64,000 bases of DNA, taken from the NCBI RefSeq assembly GCF_900142415.1, contig NZ_FRAU01000001.1:737246-801245 (forward strand). Reading direction: 5' to 3'. The DNA comes from Rhodothermus profundi (GTDB taxonomy: Bacteria; Bacteroidota; Rhodothermia; Rhodothermales; Rhodothermaceae). The position numbers and the translations under genes are program-made. The notes beneath the pieces were generated by a model. The model was not told where the DNA came from. It saw only the letters and a program-made list of their open reading frames with translations, and searched no databases. Below are positions 9,868 to 19,512 of the stretch, piece by piece. The number at the start of each line of letters is the position of its first letter. Within the stretch, counting starts at the first letter, position 1.

Positions 9868-11058
9868 ATGAAAACCACCATGCATATATCCGGATGGACT
9901 CGCCTGACGCTTCTGGCCAGCCTTGTGCTGGTAGGACTCAACGGATGCGCTCCGCCTGACAACGTAGCGTCCACATCCGACAACACAGCCCTGGCTGCTG
10001 CCAAGCGGCGCGTGCGCGTCGAGCTGCTTGAGCTGCGTCCGGCCCGGTTTGTGGACTGGATCGAAGTAACGGGCACGGTGGAAGCCGAGCACGACGCCAC
10101 CCTTTCGGCGCAGGCTTCTGGGACCGTCGAGTACCTTGCGCCACTGGGTAGCCAGGTCGCGGCAGGTGCCGTGCTGGCGCGCCTGGACCAGACCCTGGCA
10201 CGGGCCGCTCTGAAACAGGCCGAGGCCCAATTGGCCAGCGCGCGCGCTGCCTACGAACTGGCGCTGGATAACTTCCGACGCCAGGAGCCCCTGTTTCGCG
10301 ATTCTATTATCAGTGCACTGGAGTTTGAAAACGTCCGCACCCAGCGCGATCAGGCTGCCGCCCAGCTTCGACTGGCCGAAGCTGCCGTTGAACAGGCCCG
10401 TAAACAACTGGCGCATACGGTTATTCAGGCGCCTTTTGCCGGAACGGTTGAAGCCCACTTTGTGGATGTGGGCGAGCAGATTGCGATGGGCCAGCCGGTC
10501 CTTCGCCTGGTTAACCTGCATCGCGTCAAGGTGCGGGCCGGTGTCCCTGAGCGCTACGCCCGCGATATCCGCGTAGGCACCCCGGTAGCGTTGCACTTCC
10601 AGGCCTATGGGCTTCCTGCGCGCCAGGCGACCGTCTCTTTTGTTGGCAACACGATTGACCCGGCGAACCGAACGTTTCCGATCGAAGTGCATCTGGACAA
10701 TCCAGACGGCCAGCTCAAGCCCGAAATGGTCGTGCGCGTCCGTCTGGCTCGCCAGGTGCTTGACCACGTAGCGGTGATTCCTTTGCCGGCGGTGCTTCGC
10801 GATGAGACCGGCACCAGTGTGTTTGTGGCCGACACGACCGCCGACGGCCTGGTAGCCCGTCAGCGGTACATCACCCTGGGCCCCTCTGCCGAGGGACTGG
10901 TTGTCGTCACGCAGGGCCTTCGCTTTGGCGAGCGGGTGGTGGTGCTCGGCCAGAATGACCTGAGCGATGGCGACCTGCTGGAAGTGCTTCAAACCTACAC
11001 CACAGCCGCTCGAGCCGCCGACGCTACCACCAGTGCCCCGGGGATCCAGACGCCGTAA
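9868..11058 (+). CDS. RND efflux periplasmic adaptor (membrane-fusion) lipoprotein
   Basis: Bridges the inner-membrane pump and the TolC-like channel. Seen: 396 residues with a type II signal (hydrophobic stretch ending LNGC at about residue 27), so it is probably lipid-anchored. The biotinyl/lipoyl-like half-motifs flank a helical hairpin: EAEHDATLSAQASGTVEYL near residue 75 and TVIQAPFAGTVEAHFV near residue 187. The beta-barrel and membrane-proximal domains follow. A Thr/Ala-rich tail closes the protein. It lies 21 bases after the TolC gene and 18 bases before the pump gene, which fits one operon under the TetR regulator. Confidence 0.94.
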   Translation: MKTTMHISGWTRLTLLASLVLVGLNGCAPPDNVASTSDNTALAAAKRRVRVELLELRPARFVDWIEVTGTVEAEHDATLSAQASGTVEYLAPLGSQVAAGAVLARLDQTLARAALKQAEAQLASARAAYELALDNFRRQEPLFRDSIISALEFENVRTQRDQAAAQLRLAEAAVEQARKQLAHTVIQAPFAGTVEAHFVDVGEQIAMGQPVLRLVNLHRVKVRAGVPERYARDIRVGTPVALHFQAYGLPARQATVSFVGNTIDPANRTFPIEVHLDNPDGQLKPEMVVRVRLARQVLDHVAVIPLPAVLRDETGTSVFVADTTADGLVARQRYITLGPSAEGLVVVTQGLRFGERVVVLGQNDLSDGDLLEVLQTYTTAARAADATTSAPGIQTP

Positions 11059-11076
11059 CCCAATTGGTCCGGAGCC

Positions 11077-14000
11077 ATGAAAGTTACCAATCTTGCCATA
11101 CGCCAGCGCACCACGGTTCTTGTCCTCACGGCCCTGCTGGCTGTTGGAGGGCTGGTCAGCTACCTGACCATTCCGAAAGAGTCGTTCCCCTCCATTGAAA
11201 TTCCCAATATCGTGATCACGACCATTTATCCCGGAGCCAGCCCGGAAGATATCGAGTCGTTGATCACCAAACCCATTGAAGAGGAGCTGCAGGGCATTAC
11301 CGGCATCGACGAGATTCGCTCGACGTCTACCGAAGGCGTCTCAACGATCGTGGTAGAATTTCTGCCCGATCAAATTACGCTGGACGAAGCCTTTCAGAAA
11401 GTCCGCGACAAGGTAGATATCGCGAAAGCCAAGCTCCCGGAAGATGCCGAGGAGCCCATGGTCAACGAAATTGACCTCTCCGAACTGCCTATCATGACCA
11501 TTAACCTGGCTGCGCCGTATGCCCTCTCCCGTCTGAAAGAGGTAGCCGAAGACCTCTCCGACGAGTTGGAGGCGCTGCCCGACGTACTGGAAGCCACGGT
11601 GGTAGGAGGCCTGGAGCGCGAGGTGCAGGTGAACGTCGATCGCGCTGCCCTGCAGGCGTATAACCTGACTTTTAACGATGTGGTCAACGCGATTCGGCGC
11701 GAAAACACCAACCTGCCCGGAGGCTCCATCGACGTAGACCGCCTCAACTACCTGGTGCGTGTCGATGGTGAGTTTGAGGTGCCGGAAGAAATTAACCATC
11801 TCGTCATCAAAGCGCCTGGCGGGAAGCCAATCTATGTGCGGGACGTGGCCGAGGTGGTTTTTGGGTACAAAGAGCGCGACAGCTATGCGTACCTGCGCGT
11901 GCTGCAGCGTGAAGAAGACGGCCGTCTGGTGCCAGTCCATGCCGAGACCGACGCCCCCCTGCAGGTCGTCAGCCTGAGCATCCGCAAACGCTCGGGCGCC
12001 AATATTCTGGAAACCGCCGCAGCCATTCGCGAAGTACTGGCACGTTTTCCTTTTCCAGCCGGCACCGAGGTAGTCATCACAGGCGACCAGAGCGAAGATG
12101 TTCAGGCGCTCGTACGTGACCTGGAGAACAACATTATCAGTGGACTGATTTTCGTAGTGGCGGTTCTACTGTTCTTTTTAGGGGTGCGCACCGCCACCCT
12201 GGTGGGCATAGCCATTCCCCTTTCGATGTTCACCGCCTTTCTGGTCTTCCAGGCGCTGGGCTACACGCTCAACTTCGTGATCCTTTTCTCGCTGATTATC
12301 GCGCTGGGCATGCTCGTCGATAATGCCATTGTCATTGTTGAAAATATTTACCGCTTTCGAGAGCAGGGGTACAGCCGCTTCGAAGCAGCCCGGCTGGCTA
12401 CGGCCGAAGTAGGCGGCGCCGTTGTGGCCTCAACAGCTACGACGGTAGCAGCTTTTATGCCCATGCTTTTCTGGCCCGGCATTATTGGCGAGTTCATGAG
12501 CTTTCTGCCGCTGACGCTCATCATCACGCTTACGTCCTCACTGTTCGTGGCGCTGGTGATCAATCCAGTGCTCACCGCTTACTTTATGCGAGTAGAAGGG
12601 GAAAAAACGCCGCGCGCTCCCCGACGCGTACGCTTACTGCTGGCTGTTGTTGTGCTCGTGATGGGCCTGGTGCTGGGCTTGGCCAACTGGAAAACGCTGG
12701 TTGCGCTGGCCGTTGCCATCCCGACCATTTACTTGCTTCATCGTCACCTTTTCAGTCCTATCGGAAACTGGTTCATTCACAACGGATTGCCTGGTCTGAT
12801 CCGGCGATACCGGGCCTTTCTGAGCTGGATGCTGGAGCGGGATTATTCGGTCCCGCATGCCCTGTTGCGCAATACCTTTGCGCTGGGGAGCTTTACGCTG
12901 GGTGTTGTGCTCCTGGTCCTGGGCGGAGCGCTGGGCTCACTACTGGGGCAGGCCGCCGGCATGGTCCTGATGATACCTGGCGCTCTCCTTGCGGTTATTG
13001 GTCTGTTAGGCATCCTGCTGCATACCCTTGAAACACTTTTTCTGGGGGGGTGGACGACCGTTCGGGGCGGACTGATCTTCGGGGCTGTAGTGCTGGTGGT
13101 AACCGGCCTCATGTACCTGAGCCCACGCGAGGTGGCGCTTGCGACGATCGTCGAGCTCCTCACGCTCCCCTTGCTCGTCATTGTGACGGGCCTGCTGGGT
13201 GCCTTGCTGAACCGGCGTAACCGTCGTTACCTGATTCTGACCGACAACCGCGCCCGGCTCCTCAACAGCGTACTCGGAGCGCTCTTTGCGATTTTCGGAT
13301 TGTTTGCCCTTGCGCCCACCGGCGTCGAGTTTTTCCCTCAGACCGATCCCAATCAAATTCAAGTTACGCTGACGGCTCCGCTCGGCACCAATGTCGAGAC
13401 GACCGACCAGATCGCCCGGGAAGCGCTGAATCGCATCGAACAGTTGCTGCACGAACACCCTGAAGATCAGGCTAACGTCAAAAATATTCAGGTAAACGTG
13501 GGCGTCGGCGGCGACCGAATGTTCGGTGGTGGCTCTTCTAAGCCAGAGGTGGCAACCATCACGCTCGATCTGGTCGACTACGAAGATCGCGCTGTCTCCA
13601 GCCGTAAGACCCTGGCCCGCCTGCGCCAACAACTGCAGGGCCTTCCGGGCGTAACGCTGGAAATCGACCAGGACCGCATGGGTCCGCCTACCGGTCCGCC
13701 CGTCAACATTGAAATTTCTGGCCCTGACTTTCAGGAGATTGTGCGCATCACGCGCGAGATCAAGCAACGCCTGATTGAGGCGGCTGAGACGGGCCGCATA
13801 CCCGGCCTGGTGGACCTCACCGACAATCTCAACACAGGCCGCCCGGAATTGCGCGTGCGCATCGACCGAGAACGAGCAGGCCGCTTTGGCTTGAGCACCC
13901 AGCAAATTGCCTCGGTCGTCCGCGCCGCTATCAATGGCATTGAGGCCAGCCAGTATCGCACTGGCGAAGACGAGTACGACATTACCGTCCGCCTCAAAGA

Positions 14001-14949
14001 AGCCGACCGCCGTTCGCTGGAGAGCCTGCGCAACCTGACCATCCTGCACGAGGGACAGCAGATCCCGCTAACGGCCGTGGCCGACTTTGAGCTGGGCGGT
14101 GGCCTCGGCGCTATCACCCGGCTGGACCTGCAGCGCGTCGCTACTGTCAGTGGTGACGTGGCGCCCGGTTACAATTCCCAGGCCGTACTGCGCCAGGTCC
14201 AGCAATACCTGGCCGACTACGAGCGCTCGCTACCGCCGGGCTATCACCTGGCCTACACCGGCGAAAACGAAGAGCAACAGGAGTCGTTCAGCTTTCTGAC
14301 CACGGCCTTGCTGATTGGCTCCGCGCTGATCTTTCTGATTATGATTGCCCAGTTCAACCGCGTCAGCGGTCCCTTCCTGATCATGATCGCGGTAGGCTTG
14401 AGCCTGATCGGCGTGCTGCTGGGGCTGATCCTGACGCGGACAGCGTTCGGGCTGATGACCTTTATCGGACTGATCTCTCTGGCTGGCATTGTCGTGAACA
14501 ACAACATCGTGCTCATCGACTACACGATGCAGCTCCAGCGACGCGGACTCAGCAAGCACGATGCGATCATTGAAGCTGGCGCTACACGGCTGCGTCCCGT
14601 CATTCTCACTGCGCTGACCACCATCATTGGCCTGGTACCACTCACCTTCGGCATTAACATTGACTTTGTGGGCCTGCTGACCGATTGGGATCCCAACTTC
14701 CAGATTGGCTCCGAGAATACCCAGTTCTGGGGCCCGATGGGCACAGCCATTATCAGCGGGCTGACGTTTGGGACGTTCCTGACGCTCGTCATCATGCCCG
14801 TGCTTTACTCTGCATTCGATTCGGTCGCCACCCACCTGCAACGCTTTCTGGGACGTGAGCCGGTAGCTGCTGAAGTGGGCAATGGGGCCGCCGAAACGCC
14901 ACCGGAAGCAGTGGCGCCGCCGGTCGGCACCACCCCGCCGCGCCCATAA
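11077..14949 (+). CDS. RND-superfamily efflux permease with an additional central membrane segment
   Basis: Proton-driven inner-membrane pump of the AcrB type, but 1290 residues long where about 1030-1050 is usual. Seen: N-terminal MKVTNLAIRQRTTVLVL, two large porter domains, TM4 motif GMLVDNAIVIVEN near residue 412 (Asp-Asn where AcrB has Asp-Asp), and TM10 motif GIVVNNNIVLIDY near 1140 (Asn where AcrB has the essential Lys). Between the helices equivalent to TM6 and TM7, at about residues 510-750, lies a segment with several further hydrophobic helices (for example starting LLLAVVVLVMG, FTLGVVLLVLGG and LIFGAVVLVVTG), which accounts for most of the additional length. Long RND pumps occur in Bacteroidetes relatives, from memory. 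Substrate unknown. Confidence 0.93.
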   Translation: MKVTNLAIRQRTTVLVLTALLAVGGLVSYLTIPKESFPSIEIPNIVITTIYPGASPEDIESLITKPIEEELQGITGIDEIRSTSTEGVSTIVVEFLPDQITLDEAFQKVRDKVDIAKAKLPEDAEEPMVNEIDLSELPIMTINLAAPYALSRLKEVAEDLSDELEALPDVLEATVVGGLEREVQVNVDRAALQAYNLTFNDVVNAIRRENTNLPGGSIDVDRLNYLVRVDGEFEVPEEINHLVIKAPGGKPIYVRDVAEVVFGYKERDSYAYLRVLQREEDGRLVPVHAETDAPLQVVSLSIRKRSGANILETAAAIREVLARFPFPAGTEVVITGDQSEDVQALVRDLENNIISGLIFVVAVLLFFLGVRTATLVGIAIPLSMFTAFLVFQALGYTLNFVILFSLIIALGMLVDNAIVIVENIYRFREQGYSRFEAARLATAEVGGAVVASTATTVAAFMPMLFWPGIIGEFMSFLPLTLIITLTSSLFVALVINPVLTAYFMRVEGEKTPRAPRRVRLLLAVVVLVMGLVLGLANWKTLVALAVAIPTIYLLHRHLFSPIGNWFIHNGLPGLIRRYRAFLSWMLERDYSVPHALLRNTFALGSFTLGVVLLVLGGALGSLLGQAAGMVLMIPGALLAVIGLLGILLHTLETLFLGGWTTVRGGLIFGAVVLVVTGLMYLSPREVALATIVELLTLPLLVIVTGLLGALLNRRNRRYLILTDNRARLLNSVLGALFAIFGLFALAPTGVEFFPQTDPNQIQVTLTAPLGTNVETTDQIAREALNRIEQLLHEHPEDQANVKNIQVNVGVGGDRMFGGGSSKPEVATITLDLVDYEDRAVSSRKTLARLRQQLQGLPGVTLEIDQDRMGPPTGPPVNIEISGPDFQEIVRITREIKQRLIEAAETGRIPGLVDLTDNLNTGRPELRVRIDRERAGRFGLSTQQIASVVRAAINGIEASQYRTGEDEYDITVRLKEADRRSLESLRNLTILHEGQQIPLTAVADFELGGGLGAITRLDLQRVATVSGDVAPGYNSQAVLRQVQQYLADYERSLPPGYHLAYTGENEEQQESFSFLTTALLIGSALIFLIMIAQFNRVSGPFLIMIAVGLSLIGVLLGLILTRTAFGLMTFIGLISLAGIVVNNNIVLIDYTMQLQRRGLSKHDAIIEAGATRLRPVILTALTTIIGLVPLTFGINIDFVGLLTDWDPNFQIGSENTQFWGPMGTAIISGLTFGTFLTLVIMPVLYSAFDSVATHLQRFLGREPVAAEVGNGAAETPPEAVAPPVGTTPPRP

Positions 14950-15394
14950 TACGGTCCCTGTCCAGCAATCAGCAGCGCCCTGGCTCAAACGGGGACAGGC
15001 CGATAGCGCCCGACACCGACCGTCGTCGGGAAATCACCCGTTTCCTCCAGAGAACTCGCTGGTGCATGGCGGTTGTCTCCGCGTCCCCGCCTCCACAATC
15101 CACGACAGCTCGGCTGGCCCGGCAGCCTACCGCCGCTTAGCTCCAGGCATGCTCCAGATACTTTGCCATCTAAGAGGAAGCGGACGTCCTGTTGAAAGAA
15201 AGGCGTTGCAGGTCGACGCGTTTCATCAGACAGACCGGGGCTACCAGCTGAAGGCAGATAGGCCAGGCTAGACAAAACGACGACTTACTGCACCCTGGAT
15301 GCAACAGAGGCTCCCACCAGACGACGCCCAAGCTCCCTCCGGCTATGACAGCTTATCCAGGCTGCTCCAGACAATACGGGCTTGTAAATTCGGA
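14950..15394. other. Gap without a recognisable gene
   Basis: About 445 bases between the convergent pump gene and the beta-propeller gene. Short open frames exist on both strands, but none has a plausible start, signal or family pattern. I see no T-rich terminator hairpin and no tRNA-like fold. The stretch may hold the two genes' transcription ends and decayed sequence. Confidence 0.5.
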
Positions 15395-16540
15395 CTAATA
15401 CGTGTAGTACGAAATGTGAGGGATGTCATCGTAATCTGAGGCAATCAATCTGTTTCCATGAAGCGCCATTATTCTGGGAACAGGCAATTTATTCAGAAAT
15501 ATCTTTCTATTATTTACAACATCAAACAAATATGCGAATGGTCTGGCTCGATCAAAATCTTTTGTTTGCCATATAGCGTACTGAATCAAGAACACTCCTT
15601 CCGCAACACGTAGCACGTTAATTAAAACCGCCTCTTTATCTCTACGCCTGGGAAAAGTTATTCCGCCGCTTTTCATCTCGATAAATCCTATAAGTTCCAG
15701 ATCTCTGATAGCTATTGTCTTAAGTAATGTACCGTCCATACGATAAACCTGAACTATTGGAGCATTTCTGTAGGCAATTATTAGCATACGATGCTTCCAA
15801 TCACACGCCATATAGTTTCGTGTAATATAAGACAAAACAAGAGGATTGTTCGTATCATAATTTATTCCTTTACCGAATTGATTTATGATGTTTCCCGATT
15901 TGCCAATATGATATATCAATGATTTGTTTCTGTTAGACAATCTGTCAGATATGATAATAGAGGTATCACTTACGCACAGCCCTCCAGAAGCAATTCGAGG
16001 CAGGATAATGGTTCGGACATATTGATAATGGTTATCTCGAGGAGCGAACACATGTATGCCATGCCTTCGGTCCGTTACATACAGCGTATCATGCGAATCA
16101 ATGGCCAGGAACTCCGGATAGATGAATTCTCCAGGCCCTTCCCCTCTTCTTCCAACTTCAAACAGAAAGTCACCCTTTGCGCTGAACACCCGCACGGTTG
16201 CATATTCATTGTCCAACACGAACACGCGTCCGCGGCGGTCTATCGCTACATCTTGAACCCTCCCAAACATCTCCCATGCGTGCGGGCTCTGGAGCGCGCC
16301 CACACGCCATTGACGGCGCATTTTGCGCAATCGTTCAGATAGCGAATGCAGTGCCCCCGACTTTTTCCCTGTCCATCCCTCAGACCATATCTCGTCGAAT
16401 TGCTCAGCGGGCTCCAGCCGCTTCCAGTCCGGATGCCGCTGGCCGGTAAACTGGGCAGCAGCCGGCGTGGCAAGGACCCCTAGCAGCAACAGCCCTGCTA
16501 ACCTGCTGCGTCTCATCGGCCCAAGGGTCAAGTAAGTCAT
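15395..16540 (-). CDS. Secreted 6-bladed beta-propeller (NHL-like) protein, AT-rich gene
   Basis: An exported protein of unknown function, about 381 residues from the chosen start. The ATG at 16540 is preferred over the first in-frame one at 16642 because it directly precedes a signal peptide (RRSRLAGLLLLGVLATPAAAQ spans about residues 10-30) and has GAAGG seven bases upstream. Blades of the propeller are visible, such as VQDVAIDRRGRVFVLDNE, the GRRGEGPGEF segment and FLAIDSHDTLYVTDR. These resemble the 6-bladed beta-propeller proteins found in several copies in Bacteroidetes. Base composition is unlike the neighbours: the 60 bases at 15481-15540 contain only 16 G or C. It sits alone in a gene-poor stretch, consistent with recent acquisition. 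Confidence 0.75.
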   Translation of the reverse strand: MTYLTLGPMRRSRLAGLLLLGVLATPAAAQFTGQRHPDWKRLEPAEQFDEIWSEGWTGKKSGALHSLSERLRKMRRQWRVGALQSPHAWEMFGRVQDVAIDRRGRVFVLDNEYATVRVFSAKGDFLFEVGRRGEGPGEFIYPEFLAIDSHDTLYVTDRRHGIHVFAPRDNHYQYVRTIILPRIASGGLCVSDTSIIISDRLSNRNKSLIYHIGKSGNIINQFGKGINYDTNNPLVLSYITRNYMACDWKHRMLIIAYRNAPIVQVYRMDGTLLKTIAIRDLELIGFIEMKSGGITFPRRRDKEAVLINVLRVAEGVFLIQYAIWQTKDFDRARPFAYLFDVVNNRKIFLNKLPVPRIMALHGNRLIASDYDDIPHISYYTY

Positions 16541-17362
16541 ATAGATGCCTTCGTCTCTCCTTCCTGGCAGCTTCCTGATTAACAAAATGATATATCCGAC
16601 GCAATAAATTAATGCCCCTTCTCCTGGCAACCCCAGCCACATGCCTTCTTGCCTGATATCCGGAAACAGCGAGGCTTAAATCTCCTACGTCCAACCCACC
16701 GGATAAGTCCTGTCATACACGTAGCGCATCCCTTTCGGCCCCGAATATCAATTTTTTCCTCGGCAATTCGCTACAAATAACGTGTCTCCTTCATCTGGGG
16801 CAATCCATTGTGGATCCATCCATTCGTCCAGCCCCTCGCTACGGCTGCCTATGCTGAACAGGTACGACCTGCTCGCACCTAATACGCGTAATGTTTTACC
16901 GTTTAGCCCCAGCGCCCCCGACTATCCCGCGCTACCTGCTCTCCCCCCACATCTCTTCCTTCCGGTCAACGTACTAATCTGCCAGCATAGCTGCATGGCC
17001 TGCAGCCGCGACCGTACGGTCGCTAACAGAATAGAACCTCAGCCAGGCTTTATCTTCTGGCCAGGAATTGTCCCCCATACTTGTTATACGGGCCCTCTGA
17101 TCTGGAGCAATCTCCGCCCTGAGCTTTCAGGCCTCCCGCGTTTCTGTCCAGTCAGATTTAAGCATTTTTCTCTGGTTTAAGCTAACCTGCGATCTCAACC
17201 GGACGGGCTTCCTGCCCGGTTCGCAGCCCGTTTGCGACATGATGCGTCAGCCCTGGCTGGCGCCTGTTTTCCTATTGCGCCTGCGCCTGGAATTGCCTGT
17301 TGTCTCCAGGAGCGCCCGGGGCGGCCTGCCCCTTTTCTACGAACGCAACCGACTTTCAGGCC
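16541..17362. other. Gene-poor stretch upstream of the beta-propeller gene
   Basis: About 820 bases. The left end must carry the propeller gene's promoter. The rest holds only short frames of skewed composition (for example one at 16782-17180) that resemble no family. No repeat, tRNA or terminator was recognised. The dapF stop at 17363 borders it on the right without an obvious terminator hairpin. Confidence 0.5.
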
Positions 17363-18235
17363 TCAGGAAACCAGCGGCACTGGTACCTCGACGGTTCCTC
17401 GAAACACAACAGTAGCTGGTCCTTCAAGATACAACGCCGTTTCACCGTCTTTTGCCGGTTGGAATCCCACGGTCAGCACGCCGCCCGGCATGTGCACCTC
17501 AATGGGGAGCTGGCGCACCCATCCCTGCCGCCAGGCCACAAGGGCGGCCGCCACGGCTCCGGTCCCACAGGCTAACGTTTCAGCTTCGACCCCTTTTTCG
17601 TAGGTGCGCACGCGCAACACGCTTCGGCCATGCTGCTCGCCTGCTACTTCGACAAAGTTCACGTTGGCGCCCCGAGGCTGCAACGCGGCATCGTGCCGCA
17701 GCAACGGTCCCCATCTGGCTATGGGCACTGTTTCCACGGACGAAACCCGGCAGACCAGGTGTTCTGTGCCTGTCCAGATAAACGCGGCCGTTTCCACTTC
17801 AGCATCCAGCGGCGTTGCCAGGGGCGGCTGCATCTTGCAGGGACCCACCGGCGGCAGATAAAGCCGCACAGGCGCCTGCGGATCGTCGGGCACCTCGGCC
17901 TGGTAGCGTCCGGCATCCGTCTCAAAACAGAGGGGATTTCCCTGGATACCGGCCATTTGAGCAAAACGGGCCAGGCAGCGGGCCCCGTTGCCGCACATAG
18001 TTCCCGGACTACCATCCGCGTTGAAATAGCGCATGCGGTAGTGCACCTCCGGTTGCTGAGCCGGTGCTAATGCCAGCAATCCATCGGCGCCAATTCCCAC
18101 GCGTCGAGGGCAATAGCGACGGGCCAGGGCAGCCAGCTCCTCGTCCGAGAAGGCGTAAAACCGGTTGTCAACGACAATAAAGTCGTTTCCAGCGCCATTC
18201 ATCTTCGTAAACTCAAGAATCAACGTCCTGGGCAT
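17363..18235 (-). CDS. dapF: Diaminopimelate epimerase
   Basis: Interconverts LL- and meso-diaminopimelate for lysine and peptidoglycan synthesis. Seen: 290 residues starting with the family pattern FTKMNGAGNDFIVVDN. The two catalytic cysteines sit in MCGNGARC (about residue 80) and in ETLACGTGAVA (about residue 222), the symmetric thiol pair of this cofactor-free epimerase. The TYEKGVEAE and GANVNFVEV blocks are conserved. It is divergent from the PhoH-like gene, with 109 bases between the starts. The enzyme is complete and no residue looks abnormal. Confidence 0.96.
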   Translation of the reverse strand: MPRTLILEFTKMNGAGNDFIVVDNRFYAFSDEELAALARRYCPRRVGIGADGLLALAPAQQPEVHYRMRYFNADGSPGTMCGNGARCLARFAQMAGIQGNPLCFETDAGRYQAEVPDDPQAPVRLYLPPVGPCKMQPPLATPLDAEVETAAFIWTGTEHLVCRVSSVETVPIARWGPLLRHDAALQPRGANVNFVEVAGEQHGRSVLRVRTYEKGVEAETLACGTGAVAAALVAWRQGWVRQLPIEVHMPGGVLTVGFQPAKDGETALYLEGPATVVFRGTVEVPVPLVS

Positions 18236-18344
18236 GGTAACAGCGGGTTTGCCGAGCGGGCACCAAGCGCCTGACCTGCCGTTAAACGGCTTGCATCGAA
18301 GAAGGTTAATCCCCTGGTTTCACCAACCAACATCGTAACCTGCA

Positions 18345-19340
18345 TTGGCTGAGAAGCGACTGACGATTGCTCACGCGAACCCGGTACTTCTTTTTGGAGC
18401 GGGTGATGTCCACCTGCGCAAGTTAGAAGCCGCTTTTCCGGAAGTCCAGATCATTGCCCGTGGCAATCAGTTGATCCTGCAGGGCGAGGCCTCTGCCTTA
18501 GATCGCATTGAGCGGGCGGTTCGTGAACTGATCGCGCTGCTCAACCGCCACGGTCAGCTTACCGAGCGGGACGTAGACACCGTGCTGGCGCTTTTCAGCA
18601 CCGGAGATGGTGCCAGCGCGGCGCCTGCTCCAACCGATGACGTTATCCTCTACACGACGACGGGCGTGCCAGTGCGGGCCAAAACGCCCAATCAGCGGCG
18701 GCTGGTCGAAATGGCCCGCAAAAATGATATTGTCTTTGCCATTGGTCCGGCGGGTACAGGGAAAACATACACCGCCGTAGCATTGGCTGTAGCTGCTCTG
18801 AAAGCACGGCAGGTTAAACGCATCGTGCTTTCGCGCCCGGCTGTCGAAGCAGGTGAGCGGCTGGGCTTTTTGCCAGGTGATTTTCGGGAAAAGGTGGATC
18901 CCTACCTGCGGCCGCTTTATGATGCCCTGGAAGATATGCTTCCCCGGGAACGGCTGCGAACTCTGCTAGAGCAGCATGTGATCGAAATCGTCCCGCTGGC
19001 CTACATGCGCGGCCGCACGCTTAACGCCGCCTTCGTCATTCTGGACGAAGCGCAGAATGCCACCACGCAGCAGATGAAGATGTTTCTGACGCGGCTGGGC
19101 ACAAACAGCCGGGCCATCATCACCGGCGACATTACCCAGACCGACCTGCCCAGCCCCGAGCACAGCGGCCTCGTTGAAGTGCGGCACGTTCTCGAAGGCG
19201 TGGAAGGCATTGCCTTCGTCTATTTCGACCGCGGCGACGTAGTCCGCCACCGCCTCGTGAAAGACATTATCGAAGCCTACGAACGCTTCGCCCAGCGCGA
19301 GCAAAACGGTGGCGATGCAGCCGCCGCTAAGACAGATTGA
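18345..19340 (+). CDS. PhoH-family ATPase
   Basis: A cytoplasmic P-loop ATPase of 331 residues from the PhoH-like (YbeZ) group, associated with RNA metabolism and ribosome maturation in other bacteria. Seen: an N-terminal KH-like region (residues 1-70), Walker A GPAGTGKTY near residue 138, Walker B FVILDEAQN near 228, and the family block GDITQTDLP near 260. The start is a TTG at 18345 without a clear Shine-Dalgarno site. No ATG lies between the upstream stop and this codon in frame. The gene that usually follows, ybeY, is not adjacent. The 3' end overlaps by 14 bases the end of a small membrane-protein gene on the other strand. Confidence 0.92.
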   Translation: MAEKRLTIAHANPVLLFGAGDVHLRKLEAAFPEVQIIARGNQLILQGEASALDRIERAVRELIALLNRHGQLTERDVDTVLALFSTGDGASAAPAPTDDVILYTTTGVPVRAKTPNQRRLVEMARKNDIVFAIGPAGTGKTYTAVALAVAALKARQVKRIVLSRPAVEAGERLGFLPGDFREKVDPYLRPLYDALEDMLPRERLRTLLEQHVIEIVPLAYMRGRTLNAAFVILDEAQNATTQQMKMFLTRLGTNSRAIITGDITQTDLPSPEHSGLVEVRHVLEGVEGIAFVYFDRGDVVRHRLVKDIIEAYERFAQREQNGGDAAAAKTD

Positions 19341-19497
19341 GAAAGTACAGCGTGAGCAAAAAGGCCAGGAAAACGATTACGGCCCAGGCCGCCACGCTAG
19401 GACGCCGGTAAAAAGGAACCGTACGCTTGCGGTACGAGATCGGCGCGTTTTCAACCGCTTCTGCTTGGGCGTCGGGTTGGTGGGGCGCTGCGATCAT
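19327..19497 (-). CDS. Small single-pass membrane protein, 56 residues
   Basis: A short frame read from ATG 19497 to TAG 19327. The first 35 residues are polar, with a basic patch (SYRKRTVPFYRRPS). The last 20 form one hydrophobic helix (AWAVIVFLAFLLTLYFL), so it would be a C-tail-anchored protein with its N-terminus in the cytoplasm. It begins 15 bases after the stop of the 3-hydroxyacyl-CoA dehydrogenase gene on the same strand, with AGCAGG a few bases before the ATG, which favours translation as part of that unit. The pattern of polar head, arginine patch and helix is unlikely by chance, but no family is recognised. Confidence 0.65.
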   Translation of the reverse strand: MIAAPHQPDAQAEAVENAPISYRKRTVPFYRRPSVAAWAVIVFLAFLLTLYFLNLS

Positions 19498-19512
19498 AAG
19501 CCTGCTCAGCGC

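Noticed and set aside
9568-10992. A 474-codon left-reading frame opposite tolC and the adaptor gene
   Set aside because: It crosses two coding genes on the other strand and shows no start site, signal or domain.
13006-14049. A 347-codon frame opposite the RND pump
   Set aside because: Shadow of the pump's porter domain; no independent support.
16782-17180. A 132-codon right-reading frame in the gap before dapF
   Set aside because: Composition is Pro/Ser/Cys-rich and erratic, there is no ribosome site and no recognisable family.
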